From Gammaproteobacteria bacterium (GTDB taxonomy: Bacteria; Pseudomonadota; Gammaproteobacteria; WFUO01), in assembly GCA_015484945.1 (NCBI GenBank), contig WFUO01000053.1, positions 1-60,719 of the forward strand: 60,719 nt of DNA. Reading direction: 5' to 3'. How positions within the stretch are numbered: position 1 is the stretch's first letter; every line of letters starts with the position of its first letter. This document shows positions 15,588-23,782 of this stretch, one piece after another. The notes under the pieces were generated by a model that was not told where the DNA came from, did no database searches, and worked only from the letters and a program-made list of their open reading frames with translations. Made by a program: the position numbers and the translations under genes.

Positions 15588-17804
15588 ATGTCAGACGAAA
15601 AGAAAACCGGTTGCTACATCTGCAAGGGCTGCGGTATCGGCGAACGCCTGAACACCTCGCAGATGGCCACCATCGCCGAGCGCGAGGCGCGCGCCAACAT
15701 CGTGCGTGAACACGATTTCCTGTGCAGCGCCGAAGGCGTGGCCATGATCCAGAACGACATCGACAACGAGGGGGTCAACCACATCGCCATCGTTGCCTGC
15801 TCGCGCCGCGCCAAGACCGAGGCGTTCAACTTCGACGGCGTGGCCATCTCGCGTGGCAATATCCGTGAAGGTGTAATCTGGGTGCGCCCGGACACCGACG
15901 AGGCGCAGGAAACCACCCAGGAAATGGCCGAGGACTACACCCGCATGGCGGTGTTCGAGGTCAACGCCATGAACGTGCCCAAGCCCAGCGGCGAGGCCGA
16001 GGGCCAGACCAACATCCTCATCGTTGGCGGCGGCCTGTCCGGCATGACTGCGGCCATCGAGGCCTCCAAGGCCGGCTACAAGTGCACCATCGTCGAGAAA
16101 AGCGGCGCCCTGGGCGGTCACGCGGCCCAGGCCTGGAAGCGCATTCCGCAACACGCGCCGTACAAGGACCCGGAAGACACCGGCATCGACGAGATGATCG
16201 CCGCAATCGAGGCCGATCCCAACATCGAGGTATGCCTGAACTCGCGGGTCACGCGCACCAGTGGCGCGCCCGGCCGTTTCTCGGCAGACATCAGCACCGA
16301 GTCCGGCGATACCAAGACCGAAAACTTCGGTGCCATCATCCAGGCCTCGGGCTACACCGATCACGATGTCAGCCATATCGACAAGCTCGGCTACGGCAAT
16401 GCCGATGTCATCACCCAGGCCGAACTGGAGGCCCTGGCGCGCGAGGCCAATGGCGGCCCGATCAAGCGCCCGTCGGATGGCAAGGAAGTCGCCAACGTGG
16501 TGTTCATCCAGTGCGCCGGCCAGCGTTCCGACGAGGAAGGCCACCTGCCCTACTGCTCGGGTCACTGCTGCCTGACCTCGATCAAGCAGGCCATGTATTT
16601 CAAGGATCAGAACCCCGACATCGACACCACCATCCTGTACGACGACCTGCGCACACCCGGTGCCGGCGGCGAGGACTTCTACCGCTCGGGCCAGGACAAG
16701 CAGGTCATCTTCACCAAGGGTGCCGTCAACCAGATCTCCTCGTCCGGCAACGGCGCCAAGGTCAACTTCAAGGACCGCATCCTCGACGAGGATGTCGAGA
16801 TCGAGGCCGATCTGGTCGTGCTGGCCACCGGCATGGTGCCCAACAGCGGCGTCAACATCGACGAGGTGCCGCAGGACGAGCCGGGCCAGTTCGAGGTCAG
16901 TGTCGATTCCATCCTCAACCTGACCTACCGTCAGGGCAAGGACGTACCGCAGCTCAAATACGGGTTCAGTGATTCGCACTTCATCTGCTTCCCGTACGAA
17001 ACTCGCCGCACCGGCATCTACACCGCCGGACCGGTGCGCCGGCCGATGGACGACCAGCAGGCCATCGAGGACGCCACCGGCGCCGCGCTCAAGGCCATCC
17101 AGGCGGCCGAGAACGCGCAACTGGGCCGTGCCGCCCACCCGCGTTCCGGCGACCTGAGCTATCCCAGCTTCCGCCGCGAGGGTTGCACGCAGTGCAAGCG
17201 CTGCACGGTGGAATGCCCGTTCGGCGCCATCGACGAGGATGAGGAACGGTATCCGAAGTTCAACGAAGGTCGCTGCCGCCGTTGCGGTACCTGTATGGGC
17301 GCCTGCCCGGTGCGCGTGATCTCGTTCGAGAACTATTCGGTGGATACCATTGGCCAGCAGATCAAGAACATCGACATCCCTGACGAGTTCGACGAAAAAC
17401 CGCGCATCCTGGTACTGGCATGCGAGAACGATGCCTACCCGGCGCTCGACATGGCCGGCATGGCCGGGGTCGAATACTCGGCCTTCGCCCGCGTCATCCC
17501 GGTACGCTGTCTCGGCTCCACCAACCTGATCTGGGTGACGGACGCGCTCAACAGCGGTTACGACGGGTGCGTGCTGATGGGCTGCCAGAAAGGTGAAAAC
17601 TATCAGTGCCACTTCGTCAAGGGGTCTGAAATGGCCCACTACCGCATGAGCAAGGTCGATGACACCCTGCAGTCCCTGAGCCTTGAACCGGAACGCGTCG
17701 CCACCTATGAGGTGGCCATCACCGACATCGAACGCGCGCCCCAGCTGATCAACGACATGGCGGAAACCATCGAGCGGATCGGCATGAGCCCGTTCAAGTT
17801 CTGA
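15588..17804 (+). CDS. qmoB: QmoB-type HdrA/MvhD-like flavo-iron-sulfur protein
   Basis: A 738-residue protein 5 bp after qmoA. It begins with a CYICKGCGIG cysteine motif. An FAD domain follows (NILIVGGGLSGMTAA, about residues 140-155; VEKSGALGGHAAQAW), then IQCAGQRSDEEG with CSGHCCLTSIKQ. Two [4Fe-4S] ferredoxin motifs (CTQCKRCTVECPFGAI and CRRCGTCMGACPVRV) lie near residue 530-580. The C-terminus is an MvhD-like domain (ILVLACENDAYP, VRCLGSTN, GCQKGENYQCHFVKG). This order matches QmoB. It would pass electrons between AprBA, QmoA and the HdrCB-like membrane-side module. Confidence 0.93.
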   Translation: MSDEKKTGCYICKGCGIGERLNTSQMATIAEREARANIVREHDFLCSAEGVAMIQNDIDNEGVNHIAIVACSRRAKTEAFNFDGVAISRGNIREGVIWVRPDTDEAQETTQEMAEDYTRMAVFEVNAMNVPKPSGEAEGQTNILIVGGGLSGMTAAIEASKAGYKCTIVEKSGALGGHAAQAWKRIPQHAPYKDPEDTGIDEMIAAIEADPNIEVCLNSRVTRTSGAPGRFSADISTESGDTKTENFGAIIQASGYTDHDVSHIDKLGYGNADVITQAELEALAREANGGPIKRPSDGKEVANVVFIQCAGQRSDEEGHLPYCSGHCCLTSIKQAMYFKDQNPDIDTTILYDDLRTPGAGGEDFYRSGQDKQVIFTKGAVNQISSSGNGAKVNFKDRILDEDVEIEADLVVLATGMVPNSGVNIDEVPQDEPGQFEVSVDSILNLTYRQGKDVPQLKYGFSDSHFICFPYETRRTGIYTAGPVRRPMDDQQAIEDATGAALKAIQAAENAQLGRAAHPRSGDLSYPSFRREGCTQCKRCTVECPFGAIDEDEERYPKFNEGRCRRCGTCMGACPVRVISFENYSVDTIGQQIKNIDIPDEFDEKPRILVLACENDAYPALDMAGMAGVEYSAFARVIPVRCLGSTNLIWVTDALNSGYDGCVLMGCQKGENYQCHFVKGSEMAHYRMSKVDDTLQSLSLEPERVATYEVAITDIERAPQLINDMAETIERIGMSPFKF

Positions 17805-17815
17805 GGAGCAGAGAC

Positions 17816-18442
17816 ATGAGCAACATGAATACCGCAATGATCGAAAAATACCGCAACAACTTCCTCAAGGAAGTCGAAGCGAACGTCGAGGAAGGCGAAT
17901 GGGTCAAGATGTGCATGCAGTGCGGCGTCTGCTCGGGTTCCTGCCCGCTGGGGCCGTACTGGGATCATCCACCGCAGGAGATCTTCATGATGATCCGCGC
18001 CGGCAAGCGCGAGGAAGTGCTGAGTTCCTCATCGATGTGGATGTGCACCTCGTGCTACAACTGCATCGCGCGCTGCCCGCGCGGCCTGCCCATCACGCAC
18101 ATCATGCACGGCCTGGCTCACTACGCCGACCGTCTCGGCCTGGCGCCCAAGGAACAACCGACGCGCAAGTTCGCCAAGCATTTCTGGGACAACCTGACCA
18201 AGAAGGGCCGTGTGAACGAACTCAAGCTGGGCCTCAAGCTGTACTTCATGAACGGTTTTGGCGAAGGCATAAAGACCGCCATGAAGATGAAGGACGTTGG
18301 CCTTGGCATGTGGAAGAGCAAGCGCCTGAGTATCGGCGAGCTCTGGGGTGGCCATTCCATCAAGGACACCAAGGGCTTGCACGCCATCCTCAACAAGGCG
18401 CGTGAAATCGAAGAAGCAAAAGCCAAGAAGTTCGAAGGCTGA
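17816..18442 (+). CDS. hdrC: HdrC-like iron-sulfur protein of the Qmo-type complex
   Basis: A 208-residue soluble protein with two [4Fe-4S] motifs, CMQCGVCSGSCPLGP near residue 40 and CTSCYNCIARCPRGLPI near residue 80, followed by a helical C-terminal half. No membrane segments are visible. Canonical QmoC fuses such a domain to a cytochrome b-like membrane part; here that part is absent and a separate HdrB-like gene follows. QmoAB combined with HdrCB is an arrangement known from several sulfur oxidisers. The spacing to qmoB is 11 bp, so the two are cotranscribed. Confidence 0.88.
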   Translation: MSNMNTAMIEKYRNNFLKEVEANVEEGEWVKMCMQCGVCSGSCPLGPYWDHPPQEIFMMIRAGKREEVLSSSSMWMCTSCYNCIARCPRGLPITHIMHGLAHYADRLGLAPKEQPTRKFAKHFWDNLTKKGRVNELKLGLKLYFMNGFGEGIKTAMKMKDVGLGMWKSKRLSIGELWGGHSIKDTKGLHAILNKAREIEEAKAKKFEG

Positions 18443-18453
18443 GGACACAGACA

Positions 18454-19353
18454 ATGGCTAAGAAAGAATATTCATTTTACCCCGGCTGTTCATCACAGAA
18501 GGCGGCCTCCGCCTCCAACTACCAGGTGTCGATCGACTCGATGTGCGATGTGCTCGACATCCAGCTCAACGAGATCCCGGACTGGAATTGCTGCTCGGCA
18601 TCCATCGGCTATGCCGGTGGTGGCGAACTGCCGCGTCTGGCGCTGTCGGCGCGCAACATGGCGCTGTCCGAGCAGGCGCATCCCGACCAGGACATCGTCG
18701 CCACGTGCGCGGCCTGCTGGCTGGCCACCAAGGAAACCCAGGAACGCCTGCACGATGACAGCGCGCTGATGGAGGAAACCAACCAGGCGCTGGCCGAGGC
18801 CGGCCTCAAGGTCAAGGCCGACAAGAACATCCGCCACATGGTCGAGGTGCTGATAGAGGACATCGGCTACGACGAGCTGGGCAGCAAGGTGCAGAAACCG
18901 CTGGAAGGCATCAAGATCGCCGGCTATGTCGGCTGCCAGACCAACCGCCCGTTCGGTATCGCCGGTGAGTCGTTCGAGAACCCCAAGTATCTCGACAAGC
19001 TGGTCGAGACCATGGGCGCCGATCCGGTCGAGAACTACGACCGCAAGGTATCCTGCTGCGGTGGCGCGCTGGCCTTCTCGGAACCCGAAAAGAGCCAGGC
19101 GCTGATCAAGGAGATCATCGAGGCTGCCTACGATGGCGGCGCGGACATGATCGTCACACCTTGCCCGGTATGCCAGATGAACGTGGAGGTCTATCAGAAT
19201 CATATCAACAAGACCTACAACACCAAGTTCAACATGCCGGTCGTCTATTACTCCACACTGATGTCGGTGGCCTACGGCAAGTCGGCCAAGGAGGCAGGGC
19301 TCGACGGCCAGGTCATTCGCGCCAAAAAGCTGGAGGAGATCGCCGGCAAGTAA
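18454..19353 (+). CDS. hdrB: HdrB-like CCG-domain protein of the Qmo-type complex
   Basis: A 299-residue protein with two CCG cysteine-rich domains. The first uses YPGCSSQ, WNCCSASIGYAGG and CAACW; the second uses GYVGCQTN, SCCGGALAFSEP and TPCPVCQMNVEVYQ. In HdrB such motifs bind the non-cubane [4Fe-4S] clusters that act on disulfides; in the Qmo context the substrate side is thought to face quinone or another carrier. All cysteines expected from the family are present. It is the last gene of the operon, 11 bp after hdrC, and is followed by a strong terminator. Confidence 0.88.
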   Translation: MAKKEYSFYPGCSSQKAASASNYQVSIDSMCDVLDIQLNEIPDWNCCSASIGYAGGGELPRLALSARNMALSEQAHPDQDIVATCAACWLATKETQERLHDDSALMEETNQALAEAGLKVKADKNIRHMVEVLIEDIGYDELGSKVQKPLEGIKIAGYVGCQTNRPFGIAGESFENPKYLDKLVETMGADPVENYDRKVSCCGGALAFSEPEKSQALIKEIIEAAYDGGADMIVTPCPVCQMNVEVYQNHINKTYNTKFNMPVVYYSTLMSVAYGKSAKEAGLDGQVIRAKKLEEIAGK

Positions 19354-19376
19354 CACCGGCCGGCAAAAAGAAAAAA

Positions 19377-19401
19377 GGCCCGCGCAAGCGGGCCTTTTTT
19401 T
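19377..19401 (+). terminator. Rho-independent terminator of the qmoAB-hdrCB operon
   Basis: GGCCCGC (19377-19383) pairs with GCGGGCC (19388-19394) around GCAA, followed by seven T. A run of A before the stem (19371-19376) pairs with the T-run, so it could also stop transcription from the other side. Confidence 0.93.
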
Positions 19402-19541
19402 GTTTCATTGAAAACGAGCCAAAGCACGGGCCACATGGCTTCCGGCGTTCCCGTATCCGTCCGCCCGCCACTTGCCCCAGGTCATGCAAAGCGGACTGAG
19501 AATGGACTACAGTAAGAAAGCAACGTAGCGGGGAACAGCGC

Positions 19542-20531
19542 ATGAAAATCGTCGTCTATCACAGCAAGGCGTACGACATCGAGTTTCTCGACCGCGCCAA
19601 TGCGCGGCATGGATTCGATATCGAATATGTGGACATGACACTGAGCCAACACACACTGCGGCTTGCACAGGGCGCCGAATGTGTGTGCCTGTTCGTCAAC
19701 GACCCTGTGGATGCCGGCATCGCGCGCCAACTGGCAGATGCCGGGGTACGCCTGATCGCGTTGCGCTGCGCGGGCTTCAACAATGTCGATCTCGAGGCCT
19801 GCCGCGAGCATGGCATCACCGTCGTGCACGTGCCGGCCTATTCGCCCTGGGCCGTGGCCGAGCACAGCATCGGCCTGATGCTGGCTCTCAACCGTGGCCT
19901 GCACAAGGCCTACTGCCGGGTGCGCGAGGGCAATTTCGCGCTCAAGGGGCTGCTTGGTTTCGATATGCACGGCAAGATGGTGGGCATCATCGGCACCGGG
20001 CGCATCGGCAGCGTGGCAGCGCGTATCCTGCATGGGATGGGATGCCACCTGCTGGCCCACGATCCGGTTCACAACCCGGAATGCATCGAACTGGGCGTGC
20101 GCTATACCACGCTCGAGACCCTGTACCGGGAATCCGACATCATCACCCTGCATTGCCCGCTGACGCCCGAGACCCGACATCTGATCGACGCCGACAGTCT
20201 GGCACAGATGAAGGATGGCGTGATGCTGATCAATACCAGCCGTGGCGCGGTCATCGACACACTGGCCGTACTCGATGCCCTCAAGCGGCGCAAGATCGGC
20301 TACCTCGGGCTGGATGTCTATGAACAGGAGGCCGGTCTGTTCTTCGAGGATCTGTCCGACGAGATCATCCAGGACGACTGTCTCGAACGCCTGCTGACCT
20401 TTCCGAATGTGCTGATCACCAGCCACCAGGGCTATTTCACCCGCGATGCGATGGAACGCATCGCCGAGACCACGCTGCACAACATCGCCTGCTTCGCGCG
20501 CGGCGAACGCTCCGGCAACGAACTGACCTGA
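19542..20531 (+). CDS. ldhA: D-2-hydroxyacid dehydrogenase (D-lactate dehydrogenase-like)
   Basis: A 329-residue NAD-dependent enzyme of the D-isomer-specific 2-hydroxyacid dehydrogenase family. The NAD-binding motif VGIIGTGRIGSVAA is at residues ~147-160. The catalytic Arg lies in NTSRGAVIDTLAVLDAL, the Glu in GLDVYEQEAGLFFEDLS and the His in VLITSHQGYFTRDAM. The YEQE...FFEDLS region and RCAGFNNVDL are characteristic of fermentative D-lactate dehydrogenases such as LdhA, converting pyruvate and NADH to D-lactate. It is a stand-alone gene after the hdrB terminator. The exact substrate is inferred from family resemblance. Confidence 0.85.
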   Translation: MKIVVYHSKAYDIEFLDRANARHGFDIEYVDMTLSQHTLRLAQGAECVCLFVNDPVDAGIARQLADAGVRLIALRCAGFNNVDLEACREHGITVVHVPAYSPWAVAEHSIGLMLALNRGLHKAYCRVREGNFALKGLLGFDMHGKMVGIIGTGRIGSVAARILHGMGCHLLAHDPVHNPECIELGVRYTTLETLYRESDIITLHCPLTPETRHLIDADSLAQMKDGVMLINTSRGAVIDTLAVLDALKRRKIGYLGLDVYEQEAGLFFEDLSDEIIQDDCLERLLTFPNVLITSHQGYFTRDAMERIAETTLHNIACFARGERSGNELT

Positions 20532-20653
20532 ACAGGTTCCGGAACTTACATCTACCTGACAAATGATACCGGAAACCCGGATTGCCATTTCATCTGCATC
20601 CCCCGGCATATTATCATGGGCTGGTTAGCAGCCTGATATTGGAGGATACTATC

Positions 20654-20890
20654 ATGAAAAAGACCAGATATTTCGCTGCCACCATTACCGCACTGGTGCT
20701 GGCAGGCTGTAGTGGAACCCCATCGCCGGAGGATCTGAAAAACGACCCCAAACTGATGGAGAAGATCAATGCCGAATGCAGAAAACTCGGCCCCCAGGCC
20801 ATGAACGAGGAAAAATGCATCAACGTCCTCAAGGCCATGGCGCTGAAATCAAAAGAACGCCTTGAATCATTGAAACGCAAGCAGAAATAA
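20654..20890 (+). CDS. Small EexN-like lipoprotein
   Basis: A 78-residue protein from ATG 20654, with GGAGGATA upstream. The signal peptide ends in a lipobox (LVLAGC), so it should be lipidated and anchored in the envelope. The mature part (PSPEDLKNDPKLMEKINAEC, then an R-K-L-G segment and EKCINVLKAMALKSKE) resembles EexN-family entry-exclusion lipoproteins, with the D-P-x-L and two-cysteine pattern. No conjugation genes are nearby, so an exclusion role cannot be assumed. The match is by pattern only. Confidence 0.65.
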   Translation: MKKTRYFAATITALVLAGCSGTPSPEDLKNDPKLMEKINAECRKLGPQAMNEEKCINVLKAMALKSKERLESLKRKQK

Positions 20891-21029
20891 CCTGAACCAC
20901 TACTAATATCCCGCTTTTCCACATGCCGGGCACAGCCCGGCAACCGCCATGGCCGCGGTTTTCGGGTGCAATCTCAACATGTTATGATGGCCTGTATTCT
21001 CTACAGGGGTGCAGTCTTTGCATCGGGCC

Positions 21030-21677
21030 ATGAACCACCCACAGCCGGTCAGCTCTTCCAGCATCGCGCAGGGGCTTTGCGCCAGCGGACTGGAATGCAT
21101 CCGCGGCGACAACATCCTGTTCAGTGATCTCGATCTGGCGGTCGGGCCTGGCGAGATATTGCTCGTCAATGGCGACAACGGCAGCGGCAAAACCAGCCTG
21201 TTGCGCATCCTGTGCGGCCTGGCCCTGCCCGAGCGCGGACGGGTGCTTTGGAACGGAGCGCCTATCGAAAAGGTACGTAACGAGTTTCACCGCGCACTGT
21301 GCTACATCGGTCACCTGCACGCCATCAAGGGCGAGCTGAGCGTGGCCGAGAACCTGCGTCTGGCCGCCATGCTGGGCGGCAACCGCATTGCGGACACCGA
21401 CACGGTGCTCGGACGCATCGGCCTGACGGGTATGCAAGACCGGCCATGCGCGGCGCTGTCGGCCGGACAGCGCCGGCGCGTGGCGCTGGCGCGGCTGCTG
21501 ACCGGAAACGCCCGGTTGTGGATCCTCGACGAACCGTTCACCGCGCTGGACGCCCAGGGCCGCGCCTTGATCGAATCGCTGCTGCGCGAGCACGCCGGCC
21601 AGGGGGGCATGGCCATCATGACCTCGCATCATCCGGTGGCGTTGACCGGCACCCGGCTGCGAATACTGGAGTTGTGA
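21030..21677 (+). CDS. ccmA: Heme exporter ATPase CcmA
   Basis: About 215 residues from ATG 21030; an in-frame ATG at 21009 is also possible. ABC-ATPase motifs are Walker A NGDNGSGKTSLLR, signature LSAGQRRRVALARL, Walker B LWILDEPFTALD and switch His in MTSHHPV. With CcmB and CcmC it forms the transporter that releases holo-CcmE after heme loading in System I cytochrome c maturation. It is the first gene of a complete ccmABCDEFGHI operon whose genes mostly overlap or abut. Confidence 0.93.
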   Translation: MNHPQPVSSSSIAQGLCASGLECIRGDNILFSDLDLAVGPGEILLVNGDNGSGKTSLLRILCGLALPERGRVLWNGAPIEKVRNEFHRALCYIGHLHAIKGELSVAENLRLAAMLGGNRIADTDTVLGRIGLTGMQDRPCAALSAGQRRRVALARLLTGNARLWILDEPFTALDAQGRALIESLLREHAGQGGMAIMTSHHPVALTGTRLRILEL

Positions 21678-21679
21678 AC

Positions 21680-22363
21680 GTGAAGGCCGTGACCACTGGC
21701 CAGGCCTTCCGCCTGCTGTTGATGCGCGATCTGCGGATCGCCTACCGTCATCGCGCGGAGCTGGCCAATCCGCTGATCTTTTTCCTTATTCTGGTAAGCC
21801 TGTTCCCGCTTGCCATCGGCCCGGACCCGGCCACGCTCGGACGCCTGGCCCCGGCGGTGCTGTGGGTCGGCGCGCTACTGGCCACGCTGCTGTCACTCGA
21901 CGGCCTGTTCCGTTCGGATTTCGATGACGGCGCACTGGAACAACTGCTGCTCAGCCCGCACCCGGCTGCGCTGCTGACTGCGGCACGCATCCTTGCCCAC
22001 TGGTTGACCACCGGCCTGCCGCTGCTGCTGCTTGCGCCATTGCTGGCGCTGATGCTGCATCTGCCGCAAGCGGCCCTGCCGGTGTTGCTATACAGCTTGC
22101 TGCTCGGCACGCCGACGCTGAGCCTGGTGGGCGCGATCGGCATCGCCCTGACCGTGGGTCTGCGCCGGGGCGGTATGCTGCTGTCCCTGTTGGTGCTGCC
22201 GCTCTATATTCCGGTGCTGATCGCCGCCACCAGCGCCGTGACGGCCGCCGCCAGCGGGTTGCCGTACGCCGGTCAGCTGTACTTTCTTGCCGCATTGCTG
22301 GTACTGTCGCTGACGCTGTCACCACTGGCTACCAGCGCGGCACTGCGGATCAGCCTGAGGTGA
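21680..22363 (+). CDS. ccmB: Heme exporter membrane protein CcmB
   Basis: About 227 residues with six hydrophobic segments. The start is probably GTG 21680, placed 8 nt after GGAG; a GTG at 21674 overlapping the ccmA stop is the alternative. Sequence features match CcmB: LLMRDLRIAYRHRAELANPLIFF at the N-terminus, SDFDDGALEQLLLSP in the cytoplasmic loop and LVLPLYIPVLIAATSAV. It forms the membrane channel of CcmABCD. Length is normal for the family. Confidence 0.92.
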   Translation: MKAVTTGQAFRLLLMRDLRIAYRHRAELANPLIFFLILVSLFPLAIGPDPATLGRLAPAVLWVGALLATLLSLDGLFRSDFDDGALEQLLLSPHPAALLTAARILAHWLTTGLPLLLLAPLLALMLHLPQAALPVLLYSLLLGTPTLSLVGAIGIALTVGLRRGGMLLSLLVLPLYIPVLIAATSAVTAAASGLPYAGQLYFLAALLVLSLTLSPLATSAALRISLR

Positions 22364-22405
22364 CGTGATGAACGAATCCCCGTCCTGCGAGGTCCAAGGC
22401 TTCCG

Positions 22406-23173
22406 ATGACTGTGTTGCAAACACTGCGAAACTTTTACCACCGCTGCGCCTCGCCACGGCATTTCTATCACATTGCCGGGCGGGCGCTGCCATGGCTGGC
22501 CGTGTGCGCGGCGCTGTTGATTGCCGCCGGGGTGTTCGGCGGCCTGGTGCTGGCGCCGACGCATTACGATCAGGGCGAGGTGTACCGGATCATCTATCTC
22601 CATGTACCCGCCGCCTCACTGTCGCTGATGATCTATGCGTTCATGGCCACCGCGGCCGGCATCGGCCTGATCTGGAAGATCAAAATGGCAGACATCATGG
22701 CCGCCAGCGCCGCGCCGATCGGCGCCTCGATGACCCTGTTGGCGCTGGCCACCGGGTCGCTGTGGGGCAAGCCTACCTGGGGTACCTGGTGGCTGTGGGA
22801 CGCACGTATGACTTCGGAGCTGGTGCTGCTGTTCCTGTATCTGGGTTTCATCGCCCTGCAACGCGCCATCGAGGATCGGCGCACGGCCTCGCACGCCAGC
22901 GCCATCCTCGCCCTGGCCGGTGTGGTCAATGTTCCGATCGTCAAGTTCTCGGTCGATCCCGAGCTGGGTTTCCGCACCCTGCATCAGGGTTCCACGGCCA
23001 TGTTCGACAGCCAGCAGATGGCGCCCTCGATGGCCGTACCACTGCTGCTGAACATCGCTGGATTCGTGTTCTTCTTTCTCACCGTGTTACTGCTGCGCGC
23101 GCGCAACGAGGTACTCGAACGTGAACGACGCGCAAGCTGGGTGCGCAAATTGCTGGAGCAAACAGATGACTGA
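22406..23173 (+). CDS. ccmC: Heme-handling protein CcmC
   Basis: A 255-residue integral membrane protein with six hydrophobic segments. The tryptophan-rich heme-handling motif is WGTWWLWDARMTSEL. The flanking histidines are in YLHVPAA and in FRTLHQGS. CcmC loads heme onto CcmE on the periplasmic side. The stop overlaps the ccmD start. Confidence 0.94.
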   Translation: MTVLQTLRNFYHRCASPRHFYHIAGRALPWLAVCAALLIAAGVFGGLVLAPTHYDQGEVYRIIYLHVPAASLSLMIYAFMATAAGIGLIWKIKMADIMAASAAPIGASMTLLALATGSLWGKPTWGTWWLWDARMTSELVLLFLYLGFIALQRAIEDRRTASHASAILALAGVVNVPIVKFSVDPELGFRTLHQGSTAMFDSQQMAPSMAVPLLLNIAGFVFFFLTVLLLRARNEVLERERRASWVRKLLEQTDD

Positions 23174-23327
23174 ATTTTTCGCCATGGGCGGCAAGGCCGT
23201 GTATGTCTGGACCGCCTACGCGCTGGGCGCCGGCATCATCGCCTGGAACATCACTGTGCCGCTGCGCAGGCGGCGCCGGATCCTCCACCGCCTGCGCCGG
23301 CTGCAGGCCCGGGAGCGGCAACGATGA
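23166..23327 (+). CDS. ccmD: Heme exporter small subunit CcmD
   Basis: A 53-residue protein overlapping the end of ccmC by 8 bp and the start of ccmE by 4 bp. It has one membrane segment (VYVWTAYALGAGIIAWNITV) and a basic C-terminal tail rich in arginine (LRRRRRILHRLRRLQ), the standard CcmD pattern. It stabilises the CcmABC-CcmE complex. Confidence 0.9.
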   Translation: MTEFFAMGGKAVYVWTAYALGAGIIAWNITVPLRRRRRILHRLRRLQARERQR

Positions 23328-23782
23328 GCCTGCTGCCTGCCAACAGCACGCGGCGCAAGCGCCTGGCCCTGGTGCTGTTTCTGGTGTTTGGCGTTGGGAG
23401 TGCCGTGATTCTTGGCATGAAGGCCCTGCAACAAAACATCAACGTCTATTACAGCCCCAGCGAGGTCGCTGCCGGCAAGGCGCCGGCCACACGCAGCTTC
23501 CGCCTTGGCGGCATGGTCGTGCCTGGCAGCATCCGCCGTCTGGGCGATGGCGTCACGGTGGAATTCGAGGTCACCGACACCGCCAACAAGGCGACGATTC
23601 GCTATCGCGGCATCCTGCCCGACCTGTTCCGCGAGGGCCAGGGCATCATGGCCCAGGGAAGATTCAACCGTGACGGCGTGTTCGTGGCCACCGAGGTACT
23701 GGCCAAGCATGACGAAAAATACGTGCCGCCGGCCGTGCAAAAGGCCATCGACAAGGCGCGTCGGCAGGACCGGACACGCTGA
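23324..23782 (+). CDS. ccmE: Periplasmic heme chaperone CcmE
   Basis: A 152-residue protein with an N-terminal membrane anchor (LALVLFLVFGVGSAVILGM) and an OB-fold domain. The covalent heme-binding His129 and Tyr133 are in the H-x-x-x-Y motif (AKHDEKYVPP). It carries heme from CcmC to CcmF/H. The stop overlaps the ccmF start by 1 bp (TGATG). Confidence 0.94.
   Translation: MSLLPANSTRRKRLALVLFLVFGVGSAVILGMKALQQNINVYYSPSEVAAGKAPATRSFRLGGMVVPGSIRRLGDGVTVEFEVTDTANKATIRYRGILPDLFREGQGIMAQGRFNRDGVFVATEVLAKHDEKYVPPAVQKAIDKARRQDRTR

Noticed and set aside
15591-17837. Minus-strand open frame of 748 codons over qmoB
   Set aside because: It mirrors qmoB on the opposite strand, has repetitive His/Asp/Val composition typical of antisense frames and no recognisable domains.
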